DNA from: an archaeon
GTDB lineage: Archaea; Thermoproteota; Nitrososphaeria; Nitrososphaerales; UBA183
NCBI GenBank assembly: GCA_021828185.1
Contig: JAKASI010000001.1
Coordinates: 62,001 to 126,000 of the forward strand
DNA length: 64,000 bases
Direction: 5' to 3'
Shown: positions 1 to 8,656 of the stretch, piece by piece
Numbering within the stretch: the stretch's first letter is position 1
How the letters are laid out: every line of letters begins with the position of its first letter
The notes under the pieces: model-generated
What the model saw: the letters and a program-made list of their open reading frames with translations, nothing else
What the model was told of the DNA's origin: nothing
Databases searched by the model: none
Translations under genes and position numbers: made by a program

Positions 1-2
1 AA

Positions 3-1163
3 GATCTTCACTCAGGGTCTCTGGGGGCTGCCGCGGGTGGCGTCACGACGTTCTTGGATATGCCGAACGTGAACCCACCGACCCAGGACAAGCCAAGCTT
101 CCAGTTGAAATTGCGGCGGGCCAAAGAGAAATCTATCGTGGACTTTGGCATATTCGGGGTCGTTCTCCCGACAAACCTCGACAAGGTTCAGGAACTCGCA
201 GCGCAGGGCGCAGTCGGCTACAAGATATTCATGGGAGAGACCGTCGGGAATCTTCCGAGCCCAGATGATTGGGAACTTGTCCTCGCCTTTAAGGAAATTG
301 CGAAGACGGGCCTGAGGGTAGGCGTTCACGCGGAAAACAGGACCATAACAACGCATCTGGTGAACGAGTTCAAGGCGGCTGGACGGAGTGACCCTCTCGC
401 TCACCTCGAATCGAGGCCGAGCATCTCGGAAGCCGAAGCGATAGGCAGGGCACTGGTCTTCATCAGACCGTTTCGAACAAAACTGCACATCTTCCATCTG
501 AGTTCTGCAGACGGTCTGGAGATGGTCAAAGAGGCGAAACAACTGGGCTTCCCAATAACGGCAGAGACCTGCCCTCACTATCTTCTGCTGGACGGCAATG
601 AGATCCGGAAGCTCGGGCCTCTGCTCAAGATGAATCCCCCTGTTAGGAGCCCGGAGCACGCCAAGGCGCTCTGGGATGGACTGAAGAGCGGCACCCTCGA
701 TATGATTGCCACGGACCATTCGCCTCATGCGAGAGAGGAGAAGTTCAAACCGAACATATGGGAGGCGATTGCAGGATGGCCCGGCGTGGAGACGATGCTC
801 CCCCTCATCCTGAACGAAGTGAGTCGGGGGAGGCTCAGCCTCGGAGAAGTGGTAAAGTACATGAGCGAGGGTCCGTCAAAGGTCTGGGGCATGTACCCAC
901 AGAAGGGAACCATTGAGGTTGGCATGGACGGAGACCTCACCATTGTGAATATGGACGAAGAGATGACAATAAAGGCGGAACGCCTGCACAGCAAGAGCAA
1001 GCTGACTCCCTTCGATGGTGCGAAGATCAAGGGTATCCCATCCTATACCATCGTGGGAGGACGCGTGGTGATGGAGAAAGGCCAGGTTATGGAGGACGTC
1101 CAGAGGGGAAAGTTCGTAACCCCGGTCGCGAGTGGCCATAGTGATCATGTTGCCAGCGCCTGA
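3..1163 (+). CDS. Cyclic amidohydrolase (hydantoinase/dihydropyrimidinase/allantoinase type), 5' partial
   Basis: The frame is open from the left edge, so the start and the N-terminal HxH metal ligands lie outside the window. What remains is an amidohydrolase-superfamily TIM barrel: a GGVTTFLDMPN strand, the GYKIF segment whose lysine is carboxylated in this family, HAEN, LHIFHLSS and ATDHSPH, which supply the remaining metal ligands and the catalytic Asp. Family members open cyclic amides such as hydantoins, dihydropyrimidines, allantoin or dihydroorotate. It is a clear paralogue of the enzyme at 7102-8454, and the two bracket a LIV-type transporter. Substrate cannot be settled from sequence. 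The end overlaps the next gene, suggesting one operon. Confidence 0.85.
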   Translation, partial: DLHSGSLGAAAGGVTTFLDMPNVNPPTQDKPSFQLKLRRAKEKSIVDFGIFGVVLPTNLDKVQELAAQGAVGYKIFMGETVGNLPSPDDWELVLAFKEIAKTGLRVGVHAENRTITTHLVNEFKAAGRSDPLAHLESRPSISEAEAIGRALVFIRPFRTKLHIFHLSSADGLEMVKEAKQLGFPITAETCPHYLLLDGNEIRKLGPLLKMNPPVRSPEHAKALWDGLKSGTLDMIATDHSPHAREEKFKPNIWEAIAGWPGVETMLPLILNEVSRGRLSLGEVVKYMSEGPSKVWGMYPQKGTIEVGMDGDLTIVNMDEEMTIKAERLHSKSKLTPFDGAKIKGIPSYTIVGGRVVMEKGQVMEDVQRGKFVTPVASGHSDHVASA

Positions 1164-2334
1164 GCCCTCCGAAGGAGGCCCTTTCGAAAGGGGATGCGCA
1201 GCAGGGAGCACCGCCAGGCGTGCCATTCGTCATAACGTGACAGCGTTCTGGAAGAACGCGGCCGTCTTTGGAATCCGCCGGAGCCCGACGCTAGGCAAGG
1301 CTGAGCCCGGGATGTTCGACGAAGACGCTCTGGAGTACATGAAGGGCTTAGCCCGAGGTTCGGGGACGAGTTTCCAAGATATCATCGCATACAACTCCCT
1401 GAACCACAACCTCGCCCCTGACGAATGCACCGTTCTAATCGCGATGGGCGACAGTACAACGACAGGTTCAGTCGTCGTCATGAAGAACAGCGACAAGGTC
1501 GGCTCCGAGAAATTTGTGGGCAGCAACTTTTACCGTAATAAGGAAATCAACATCCTGGTGTTCGAAAAACCCGACAACGGCAACAGATTCGTGGCGGTGG
1601 CAGCTGCCGGCGAGCTGTCGATAAAGATGGGGATGAACGACAAGGGAGTCGTCACTGGTAGCAACATTTCGAGAACCACCGAACTCAAGAACAGGAAGGT
1701 GGCGGTCGGCGAGGTCAGAGCCCTAGACAGGGGTTGGCTCATGAGAGAGGGAATTATCCGTAGGGCCACTGCACTGGAAGCCACGAAGTTCGCCACCGAG
1801 CGAGTAGCAGAGAGCCCCATGTACACTCCAGGGAATCTGGAGTTCGTTGACGCTGCGTCCGCCTATGTAATCGAAGGTTCCTATGACAGGCTCGCGGTGC
1901 AGAAGTTCTTGTCAGGGACCATCGCCAGATCCAATCGGTTCCAGGTGTTGCACGAACTAAACGACAGTGATGACGTCTCGAGCTATGTCAGATACGTTAG
2001 GGCATCGCAGTTGCTGGAGCAGAACAAGGGCAACATATCCTCAGAGAAGATGATGGAGTTCTCCCAAGATCATCTGAACGGTCCCGGCCTAAACTCTATC
2101 TGCAGGCACGACGAGGACCCAAAATCAGAGACGTCCCTGGCGGCCGCCGTGATGGAAATCAATGGCTCCGATCCTAAAAAATCACTGTTCCACGTTGCAC
2201 TGGGAAAACCCTGCAGAGCGTGGCAGAACAGCGAGGCGCACACAACCATCAGGCTGGACGGTGCTACGGATGAAGTGCCGAAGGCGTACTACAATGGAGA
2301 CGTGTGGAAGCACTTCTATATTGAAACGCCCTAG
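1147..2334 (+). CDS. C45-family autoproteolytic acyltransferase/hydrolase
   Basis: About 395 aa, resembling the acyl-CoA:6-aminopenicillanate acyltransferase (peptidase C45, Ntn-hydrolase) family. The N-terminal GGPFERG matches the family's GxPxExG opening. The likely nucleophile is Cys94 in PDECTVLIA, which would become N-terminal after self-cleavage, followed by a GSVVVMKNSDK strand. These enzymes cleave or form amide bonds. In this cluster it could hydrolyse the linear N-acyl or N-carbamoyl product released by the amidohydrolases; that is inference. It overlaps the end of the preceding gene by 17 nt. The ATG at 1147 was chosen; an in-frame GTG at 1132 is also possible. Confidence 0.7.
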   Translation: MLPAPEPSEGGPFERGCAAGSTARRAIRHNVTAFWKNAAVFGIRRSPTLGKAEPGMFDEDALEYMKGLARGSGTSFQDIIAYNSLNHNLAPDECTVLIAMGDSTTTGSVVVMKNSDKVGSEKFVGSNFYRNKEINILVFEKPDNGNRFVAVAAAGELSIKMGMNDKGVVTGSNISRTTELKNRKVAVGEVRALDRGWLMREGIIRRATALEATKFATERVAESPMYTPGNLEFVDAASAYVIEGSYDRLAVQKFLSGTIARSNRFQVLHELNDSDDVSSYVRYVRASQLLEQNKGNISSEKMMEFSQDHLNGPGLNSICRHDEDPKSETSLAAAVMEINGSDPKKSLFHVALGKPCRAWQNSEAHTTIRLDGATDEVPKAYYNGDVWKHFYIETP

Positions 2335-2403
2335 GCTCAGCTTTGCGAGCAGCTGGACAGTTGTTCTCGTCTCTCGGGAACGCTTATCTCCTCTAGTCCT
2401 CGT

Positions 2404-3294
2404 GTGGCTTGGTCATTGAGTTCCTTCGCCATCATACTACTCCAGGCCATTATCAACGGGCTCTTCATTGGCGGCCTTTACGGTGCGATCAGCATGGGGC
2501 TCTCTCTGATCTTCGGCGTCATGAAACTAGTGAACTTCGCCCATGGCGAGTTTCTAATGCTCGCGATGTATGTGACCTACTGGTTCGTCGTATACATGGG
2601 AACAAGCCCACTGGTGAGCCTAGTCGTCTCCATTCCTCTGCTGTTCGCTATTGGTTATCTCTTCGAGGCTCTCATGCTTAGCAGAACTCTCCCCCTGGGC
2701 GACCTGCCGGAAATCCTCCTGACGGTGGGGCTGTCAATCTTTCTGCAGAACTTCGCTCAACTTCTCTGGAGCAGCAACTATCAGGTCGTCCCTGTGGGCT
2801 ATCCCGATATCTCCTATGGTCTGTCCGGCGTTTTCATCGCGCTTCCGCCTCTAATCATCTTCATTGGCTCCTTGGTTGCTGCCGTGATTCTCTGGCTGAT
2901 TCTGCAAAGGACATCCATAGGGCTTACAATGCAGGCGACAGCCCAAGACATAACTGCGGCGAAACTCATGGGGGTGAACACCAAAAGCGCTTTCGCGATA
3001 AGCTTTGGTTTGGGGATAGCCTTCACCGCGGCAGCCGGTTCGCTCCTTGCCCCCACATACGAGATCTTCCCGACCATAGGGTCTACCTTCATCCTAATCA
3101 TGTTCGTGGTTGTCGTGATAGGAGGCATGGGTGATATCCGGGGAGCCTACGTTGGCGGCCTCGTCCTCGGTCTCATATCGTCCATTAGCAGCCTCTTCGT
3201 GACTGCTGATTTGGGGCAGGTTGTGTTGTTCGTTTTCTTCATACTCGTACTACTCTTGAGGCCAAATGGCCTCTTTGGGAAGATGACGAGGTGA
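2404..3294 (+). CDS. livH: Branched-chain amino acid/urea-type ABC permease LivH
   Basis: A 296-aa membrane protein with about eight hydrophobic segments and the LivH pattern: an N-terminal GLFIGGLYGAISMGLSLIFG helix, then MKLVNFAHGEF, the typical motif of LivH/UrtB permeases, and a C-terminal VIGGMGDIRGAYVGG loop that contacts the ATPases. It forms the membrane channel with LivM and starts a four-gene transporter cassette with tight spacing. The start is a GTG. No periplasmic-type binding protein is found nearby in the window; it may lie left of the edge. LIV-family importers carry branched-chain amino acids, urea, amides or ureides; the neighbours favour the last group. Confidence 0.9.
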   Translation: MAWSLSSFAIILLQAIINGLFIGGLYGAISMGLSLIFGVMKLVNFAHGEFLMLAMYVTYWFVVYMGTSPLVSLVVSIPLLFAIGYLFEALMLSRTLPLGDLPEILLTVGLSIFLQNFAQLLWSSNYQVVPVGYPDISYGLSGVFIALPPLIIFIGSLVAAVILWLILQRTSIGLTMQATAQDITAAKLMGVNTKSAFAISFGLGIAFTAAAGSLLAPTYEIFPTIGSTFILIMFVVVVIGGMGDIRGAYVGGLVLGLISSISSLFVTADLGQVVLFVFFILVLLLRPNGLFGKMTR

Positions 3295-3297
3295 CAC

Positions 3298-4248
3298 TTG
3301 GCAGTGAAAGATAAGAAAGCACTGGGCTGGGTGGTCCTCCTTGTTGTCCTCCCCCTGCTGGGGGAGGTGGCCGGGCGCCAGTACCTCACGATGGTGACCT
3401 TGATGCTGTTCTTCGCGACCTTGGCCAGCGCTTGGGACATAATGGGGGGGCGAGCCGGTCAGGTGTCGTTAGGTAATGCGGCTTTCCTGGCAGTGGGTGC
3501 CTACACTTCGACCCTGCTTTTTCTGAGATTTGGCATATCGCCTTGGATTGGGATTCTCGCTGCAGGGGCAGTCGCCGGTCTCTCTTCATTCGTGATAGGC
3601 GCAACAGCTCTCAGGCTCAAAGGCGTCTTCTTCGTGATGGGTTCGCTCGCCTTCGTCCAGGTGATACAGCTACTGCTTACCCACTACGTCGATATAACGA
3701 ACGGCGATATAGGTCTGTTCATCCCGCTCACTTCGAATGTGGCTGAAATGCAGTTCGGTCAGCCCATCCTTTACGCTTGGTTGATTGACGGCATACTGTT
3801 TCTGGCGATCATAGCCAACTACGTCATCTCCAAGCGAAGGATGGGATACTATCTGTCCGGAATCAAGGAGGATGAAGACGCTGCGCAGGCCTTGGGTATA
3901 AACACGGGACTGTACAAGTCGATGGCGTTCTTTATCAGCGCATTCATTACCGGAATGGCCGGGACCTTCTACGCTCAGTACTTCCTCTTCATAACTCCGA
4001 CAAGTACCGCCACGATCACCTTGTCGATAGACATAGTGCTCGCAGCCATAATCGGAGGTACCGGGAGAATTTGGGGGCCCGTGCTTGGAGGGATAGTATA
4101 TGAGGCTGTGACCTACTTCCTGCAGCAAACGTTCCCCAACGTCGCTGGCCTCAACTACGCCTTGATTGGAATCCTGCTCATGGCAATTGTCTTAGTGAGA
4201 CCACAGGGACTTCTTACGCTGGTAGAAAGGGTGAGGCGGGGCAAATGA
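3298..4248 (+). CDS. livM: Branched-chain amino acid/urea-type ABC permease LivM
   Basis: A 316-aa permease, second channel subunit of the LIV-type importer. Diagnostic segments are the WDIMGGRAGQVSLGNAAFLAVGAY region near residues 43-66, an EDEDAAQALGIN coupling loop near residue 195, and IIGGTGRIWGPVLGG near the C-terminus. The start is a TTG only 3 nt after the livH stop, and its stop overlaps livG by 4 nt, so translation is probably coupled. The length is typical of the family and nothing appears missing. Confidence 0.9.
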   Translation: MAVKDKKALGWVVLLVVLPLLGEVAGRQYLTMVTLMLFFATLASAWDIMGGRAGQVSLGNAAFLAVGAYTSTLLFLRFGISPWIGILAAGAVAGLSSFVIGATALRLKGVFFVMGSLAFVQVIQLLLTHYVDITNGDIGLFIPLTSNVAEMQFGQPILYAWLIDGILFLAIIANYVISKRRMGYYLSGIKEDEDAAQALGINTGLYKSMAFFISAFITGMAGTFYAQYFLFITPTSTATITLSIDIVLAAIIGGTGRIWGPVLGGIVYEAVTYFLQQTFPNVAGLNYALIGILLMAIVLVRPQGLLTLVERVRRGK

Positions 4249-4964
4249 GCATCCTGAAGGTGGATGCGGTCACCAAGAAGTTCGGTGGATTGGTTGCCGT
4301 TGACGGCGTTTCGCTCGAGGTGGACAAGAAGGACATCCTCGGCGTGATAGGCCCGAACGGCTCGGGGAAGACGACTCTGTTCAACCTCATTTCGGGCTTC
4401 TACCCACTGAACTCAGGAAAGATCATCCTCGAGGACACCAACATCACGGGGTGGCCGCCATATCGGGTGACCAAGGCCGGAATAGCAAGAACATTCCAGA
4501 ACACGAGGCCGTTCCTCAACCTGACAATCAGGGACAACGTTATGGTTGGTGCATTGTTGGTCAGGAGCAACATGGAGGGTGCTGCAGAGATTGCCGGAGA
4601 AGTTCTGGAAGAAGTGGGCCTGAAAGAAAAGGCCGAGCGGCTGGCGAAGGACACCTCAATTCAAGACAGGAAGCGGCTGGAAGTCGCCAGAGCCCTCTCG
4701 ATGTCCCCGAAGGTTCTGCTCTTGGACGAGCCTATGGCAGGGCTGACGGAAGGGGAGATAGGGGACTTTCTCCTATTGATTCGGAAGGTCAGGGAAAGGG
4801 GTGTCTCTATAGTCCTGATAGAACACATAGTAAAGGCTGTCCAGCAAGTGGCGGACCGGATGGCGGTTTTGGATTACGGGAAGAAGATATGCGAAGGCGC
4901 GCCGGCGGAAGTCGTGAGAAATCAGGATGTGCTGAAAGCCTATTTGGGCGAAGACTATGCTTGA
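4245..4964 (+). CDS. livG: LIV-type ABC transporter ATPase LivG
   Basis: A 239-aa ABC ATPase with Walker A GPNGSGKTT (about residues 32-40), the LivG-typical GIARTFQNTRPF Q-loop region, Walker B VLLLDEPMAGL and a switch His in IVLIEHIV. The usual LSxGxxR signature is replaced by TSIQDRKRLEVARAL, a variant lacking the usual glycine; it keeps RLEVAR, so the gene is probably still functional. It overlaps livM by 4 nt and livF by 8 nt. Confidence 0.9.
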   Translation: MSILKVDAVTKKFGGLVAVDGVSLEVDKKDILGVIGPNGSGKTTLFNLISGFYPLNSGKIILEDTNITGWPPYRVTKAGIARTFQNTRPFLNLTIRDNVMVGALLVRSNMEGAAEIAGEVLEEVGLKEKAERLAKDTSIQDRKRLEVARALSMSPKVLLLDEPMAGLTEGEIGDFLLLIRKVRERGVSIVLIEHIVKAVQQVADRMAVLDYGKKICEGAPAEVVRNQDVLKAYLGEDYA

Positions 4965-5676
4965 ACTCGATTCCGTATCGGTGTCCTATGGGACGCTCAA
5001 TGTCCTGAATACAATATCAATGAACTTTCAAGATAACGAGTTCGTATGCATCATAGGCTCGAACGGTATGGGGAAGTCCACGCTCCTAAGGACAATCACA
5101 GGATTCGTCCACCCTCGTGAAGGCAGGGTTATGTTCTCGGGCCAAGACATCTCCCACAGCGAACCTCATGAGATAATCAGGTTGGGCATCTCCATGGTGC
5201 CTGAGGGAAGGCACGTATTCCCCTTGATGACAGTCAGGCAGAATCTGCTGCTGGCCGGCAACATACCGAGGGCCAGGGAGAAGAGAGAGCAGAACACCGA
5301 GAACGTCGTGAAGTTCTTTCCAGCCTTGAAAGAAAAGATGAACAGCCTTGCTGGAAATCTCTCCGGGGGCCAGCAGCAACAGCTGAGCGTGGCTAGGGCA
5401 TTGATGCAGGAGCCGGACATCATAATGCTGGACGAGCCTTCGCTGGGGCTCTCGCCGCTGGCGGTCAAAAGCGTCTACGAGGCGCTCAGGGAGATCAAGC
5501 GGAGCAACCCGAAACTAGCCATAGTTCTTGTTGAGCAGAATGCCAAGGTCGCACTGGAGAACTCGGATAGAGGATACGTGCTGGAGTTCGGAAAGGTCGC
5601 GCTTTCCGGCACTTCCAGCGAGCTGAAGCAGAACGCGCTTCTCCGAGAGAAGTATCTGGGAGTCCAGGCTAGCTGA
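4957..5676 (+). CDS. livF: LIV-type ABC transporter ATPase LivF
   Basis: A 239-aa second ATPase of the importer. Walker A is GSNGMGKST, the signature is NLSGGQQQQLSVARAL, Walker B is IIMLDEPSLGLSP, and the segment ISMVPEGRHVFPLMTV is characteristic of LivF. It ends the transporter cassette, and its last codons overlap by 8 nt the 3' end of the convergent MmgE/PrpD gene. Confidence 0.92.
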   Translation: MLELDSVSVSYGTLNVLNTISMNFQDNEFVCIIGSNGMGKSTLLRTITGFVHPREGRVMFSGQDISHSEPHEIIRLGISMVPEGRHVFPLMTVRQNLLLAGNIPRAREKREQNTENVVKFFPALKEKMNSLAGNLSGGQQQQLSVARALMQEPDIIMLDEPSLGLSPLAVKSVYEALREIKRSNPKLAIVLVEQNAKVALENSDRGYVLEFGKVALSGTSSELKQNALLREKYLGVQAS

Positions 5677-7018
5677 AGTAATCGTCGGCGATGGATTCTT
5701 CGATCTTGGTCATCAGTTCATCTATCGAACTCAGCTTCTCCAAGTTCTGGACCTGTAGCCAAAGGCTCGACGCCTCCCTTTCGGCAAGGACCCCGGCCAA
5801 AGTCATCCCGAATTTCGCGCGAAGCTCCTCCTCCGAGACAGGGTTTGCGTTCTGGCATGCCGAGCGCAGGACGGAACCGTCCTTCAGGACGACATCAAGT
5901 TCAGACCCCCATTCTTTTGGGTACCGCGCTTCCATCGCCTCGTCGACGCTTACGTGGACCTTAGAAGCTAGGCCGCGCCACGAGTCGCGCAGAACGCTGG
6001 CGTCGGCAAAGGTGTCGATGGTAAGCTCGCCGCTGAGGAAGTAGTTGGAGACGATATACGGGATGGAGAACTTGGCGGCCAATGAGTTGACAGGTTTGCT
6101 GTTGCTCAAGGCTGCCGCCTCTCCGAAAGTCCTGATGTCGACTCGTTCTATGTCAAACGGCGAACTGACTTTGACCTTCCCCAAAGCCTCCACCAGGCTG
6201 TGGGTGTAGCCGCAGCAAGGATACTTCTTGAAGTAGTTGTCGAGCATCAGGTACCGCTCCCCGAGTCCTTCCGCAGGGTCTCTTTGCAGAGAACCAGTGG
6301 AACTGACTGCCGGTGCCAGCGCCGACGAAATCGCGTCGTCAGGTCCGGTCACTCCATCCTTCGCCAAGGTATTCGCAATCACGCCTGACATCGAAGCGAG
6401 TCCGGCATAGAAGTTCCTCACGAGGGCTCCTTCATGGGCAGATTTCCAGGTGGTGGAGTGCGCTGTGTTGGAAGCAATTCTAATGGATTGGAGCACCGTA
6501 GCACTGTCAAACTCAGGCTGGGCCAGGGCGGATGAAACGGCGGCGCCGACTGCCGCCCAGGTTCCGTGGGTGTGCAGGCCTCGCCTGAGGGGTTTGAGGG
6601 ACCAGCCTACCCTGACGCCGACCTCGTAACCTCCCACGAAAGCTCTGACAAGCTGTCTCCCACTAATGTTGTTGGATTGGCCCACTGCGATGGCTGCCGG
6701 GAGTCCCTGAACCGCCATGTGAGATCCTCCAACCCTGTGGCCTTCATCGAGTTCGAGCACGGTCCCCGCAGAGGAGTTGAGCAGAGCAGCTGTGCTGGGA
6801 GCCGACTTCGCGTGGATAGATATCAGGTTGGCCGTACCAACGTCCAACCTGAAGCGCCGGCTTACGGAACGCATGTAGCTCGTTCTGTAACCCCTGATGA
6901 TGCAGGCGAGTGTGTCGGCGATGATGAGCTTCGCACGCTTGACGACTTCGTCGGGCACCTCTCCACGGGCAACGTTGAGGGCGAAGTCAGCCAGTTTCTC
7001 TTCGGAGTCACGATACAT
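5669..7018 (-). CDS. MmgE/PrpD family protein
   Basis: A 449-aa protein of the MmgE/PrpD fold (2-methylcitrate dehydratase, cis-aconitate decarboxylase and relatives). Family landmarks are the N-terminal ALNVARGEVPDEVVKRAKLIIADTL-like helix, LNSSAGTVLELDEGHR (residues about 80-95), THGTWAAVGAA, and KKYPCCGYTHS near residue 267. These proteins dehydrate, decarboxylate or isomerise small carboxylic acids, but many remain uncharacterised and often sit in nitrogen-compound degradation clusters. Here it lies between the transporter and a cyclic amidohydrolase, so it may act on a carbon skeleton freed from the ureide. Its exact reaction cannot be inferred. Confidence 0.85.
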   Translation of the reverse strand: MYRDSEEKLADFALNVARGEVPDEVVKRAKLIIADTLACIIRGYRTSYMRSVSRRFRLDVGTANLISIHAKSAPSTAALLNSSAGTVLELDEGHRVGGSHMAVQGLPAAIAVGQSNNISGRQLVRAFVGGYEVGVRVGWSLKPLRRGLHTHGTWAAVGAAVSSALAQPEFDSATVLQSIRIASNTAHSTTWKSAHEGALVRNFYAGLASMSGVIANTLAKDGVTGPDDAISSALAPAVSSTGSLQRDPAEGLGERYLMLDNYFKKYPCCGYTHSLVEALGKVKVSSPFDIERVDIRTFGEAAALSNSKPVNSLAAKFSIPYIVSNYFLSGELTIDTFADASVLRDSWRGLASKVHVSVDEAMEARYPKEWGSELDVVLKDGSVLRSACQNANPVSEEELRAKFGMTLAGVLAEREASSLWLQVQNLEKLSSIDELMTKIEESIADDYFS

Positions 7019-7101
7019 ACGACCCTACACCTCCTCTGGCACTCTGTCTTCGTCTCAGGATGAGCGTCTTCCGGGCGTGACGTTCGGAAGGCCCACGCTT
7101 G

Positions 7102-8454
7102 CTATCCATGCCGGACGTCTCGCCTAGGTCTCACGAAGTCGCCGTAGGGTCCCTTGACACTGCCTCGCTCCATTATCACCTTCCCTCTGAGCATGGTGTA
7201 GACCACCGAGCCCTTTAGCCTCCATCCAATGAAAGGAGAAATCGGGTACTTCGCGTGGATGTCTTTCTCTTTGATTTCGGTAGTTTGTTTCGGGTCTACA
7301 ACCGCGAAGTCTGCGTCGCTGCCTATCCGCACGGCGCCTTTCTTGGGGTACAGCCCGAAGCGCCTGGCCGGTCCCTCGGCGAGCAGTTTCGGCAGTGACT
7401 CGAGACTGGTGGTTCCCTGCAGGGCTGCGTCGAGCATCAGCGGGAAGAGGGTCTGAACGCCAATAAATCCTGCGGCGCAATCCCATATATTCCCTTTCTT
7501 TTCTTCGGCAGAGTGAGGAGCGTGGTCGGAGCCCACGGTCATTATCGTCCCGTCCTGTACCGCCCGCCATAGCGCCTCCTGGTGGGTCCTGTCTCTGAGC
7601 GGTGGATTGATCTTGGCCAGTGTGCCGTACTTCGAGTAGGCGTCTGTATTGAGCAAGAGGTACTGGGGACATGTCTCCCCACTGATGTCCACCCTTTCCT
7701 TCCTTGCCTGAGCCAACGCATACACACCCTCCTTGGCGCACATGTGAAAGATGTGAGCCCTCCCTCCCGTATGCTTCGAAAGAATAGCTATCTTCCGAAT
7801 CGATTCTTCCTCGCAAATCGGAGGCCTAGCATCCGTGTGTGCCGCTGGGTCTGTGCGACCTGACTTTTTCAGGTCCTCTGACAGCATATCGACAATTGAA
7901 TGGTTCTCTGCGTGGAAGCCTATCGTAACCTCCCTAGACGCCGATTTCTCCATTATTTTCAGCAGCGTGCCGTCGTCAGGCGGAGGTATGTTTCCCGTGG
8001 TCGGCCCAAGGAAGACTTTGAAGCCGATTGCTCCCACGTCGACGATTTCGTCGAAGTTGGCTAGGTTAGTGGTATGCAGAACCCCATACAGAGCGAAATC
8101 CACATACGCCTTGGGTCTGAGGTGCTCCAGCTTTTCCTTGAAGATCTTGGCCGAGTCGACCGGGGGCATCGTGTTCGGCATCTCGAAAATCGTCGTCGTA
8201 CCACCAGCAGCAGCTCCCATGGTGGCGTTGGTAAAATCGTCTTTGTAGGTGAGTCCGGGGTCTCTGCTGTGAACATGTTCGTCGACTATTCCTGGGAAAA
8301 CTAGCTTGCCTGACGCGTCGACGACTTCGGCACCGCCGCCCTCCAACCCCTCGCCGATGCTCGAGATGACTCCGTCCTTGCACAGAATGTCAGACCGGTA
8401 CTGCCCTTCCGCGCTTACGATGGTTCCGCCTTTCAGTAGCATTTCACTAGGCAT
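7102..8454 (-). CDS. Cyclic amidohydrolase (dihydropyrimidinase/allantoinase/dihydroorotase type)
   Basis: A complete 450-aa enzyme of the hydantoinase/dihydroorotase group. It shows the metal-binding DEHVHSRDPG near residue 55, GGTTTIFEMPN, the carboxylatable lysine in IGFKVFLG, HAENHS, AHIFHMCA and the catalytic Asp in GSDHAPHS. HVHxRDPG plus GFKVFLG is the pattern of allantoinases and type III dihydroorotases rather than classical D-hydantoinases. An upstream ATG at 8478 is in frame, but a TATA-like stretch at about 8479-8486 lies too close to it, so the ATG ending at 8454 was preferred. It is the full-length paralogue of the gene at the left edge. Confidence 0.85.
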   Translation of the reverse strand: MPSEMLLKGGTIVSAEGQYRSDILCKDGVISSIGEGLEGGGAEVVDASGKLVFPGIVDEHVHSRDPGLTYKDDFTNATMGAAAGGTTTIFEMPNTMPPVDSAKIFKEKLEHLRPKAYVDFALYGVLHTTNLANFDEIVDVGAIGFKVFLGPTTGNIPPPDDGTLLKIMEKSASREVTIGFHAENHSIVDMLSEDLKKSGRTDPAAHTDARPPICEEESIRKIAILSKHTGGRAHIFHMCAKEGVYALAQARKERVDISGETCPQYLLLNTDAYSKYGTLAKINPPLRDRTHQEALWRAVQDGTIMTVGSDHAPHSAEEKKGNIWDCAAGFIGVQTLFPLMLDAALQGTTSLESLPKLLAEGPARRFGLYPKKGAVRIGSDADFAVVDPKQTTEIKEKDIHAKYPISPFIGWRLKGSVVYTMLRGKVIMERGSVKGPYGDFVRPRRDVRHG

Positions 8455-8656
8455 AACAAAAAACGCCGCGTGGCGCATAATAAGGATATTTTAGGGACGG
8501 AACGGTGGAATTGGACGACGAAGAGCGGCGGCCTCGGCGTCATAATTGGGAAGCCGACACCTGCAAAGACTTCATAAACCGCATTTTTCTTGATAAAAGC
8601 CGAGTCATATAATTGATGCGCGAAAGAACCATAACGTTCGTAGGATTTGATGTTCA

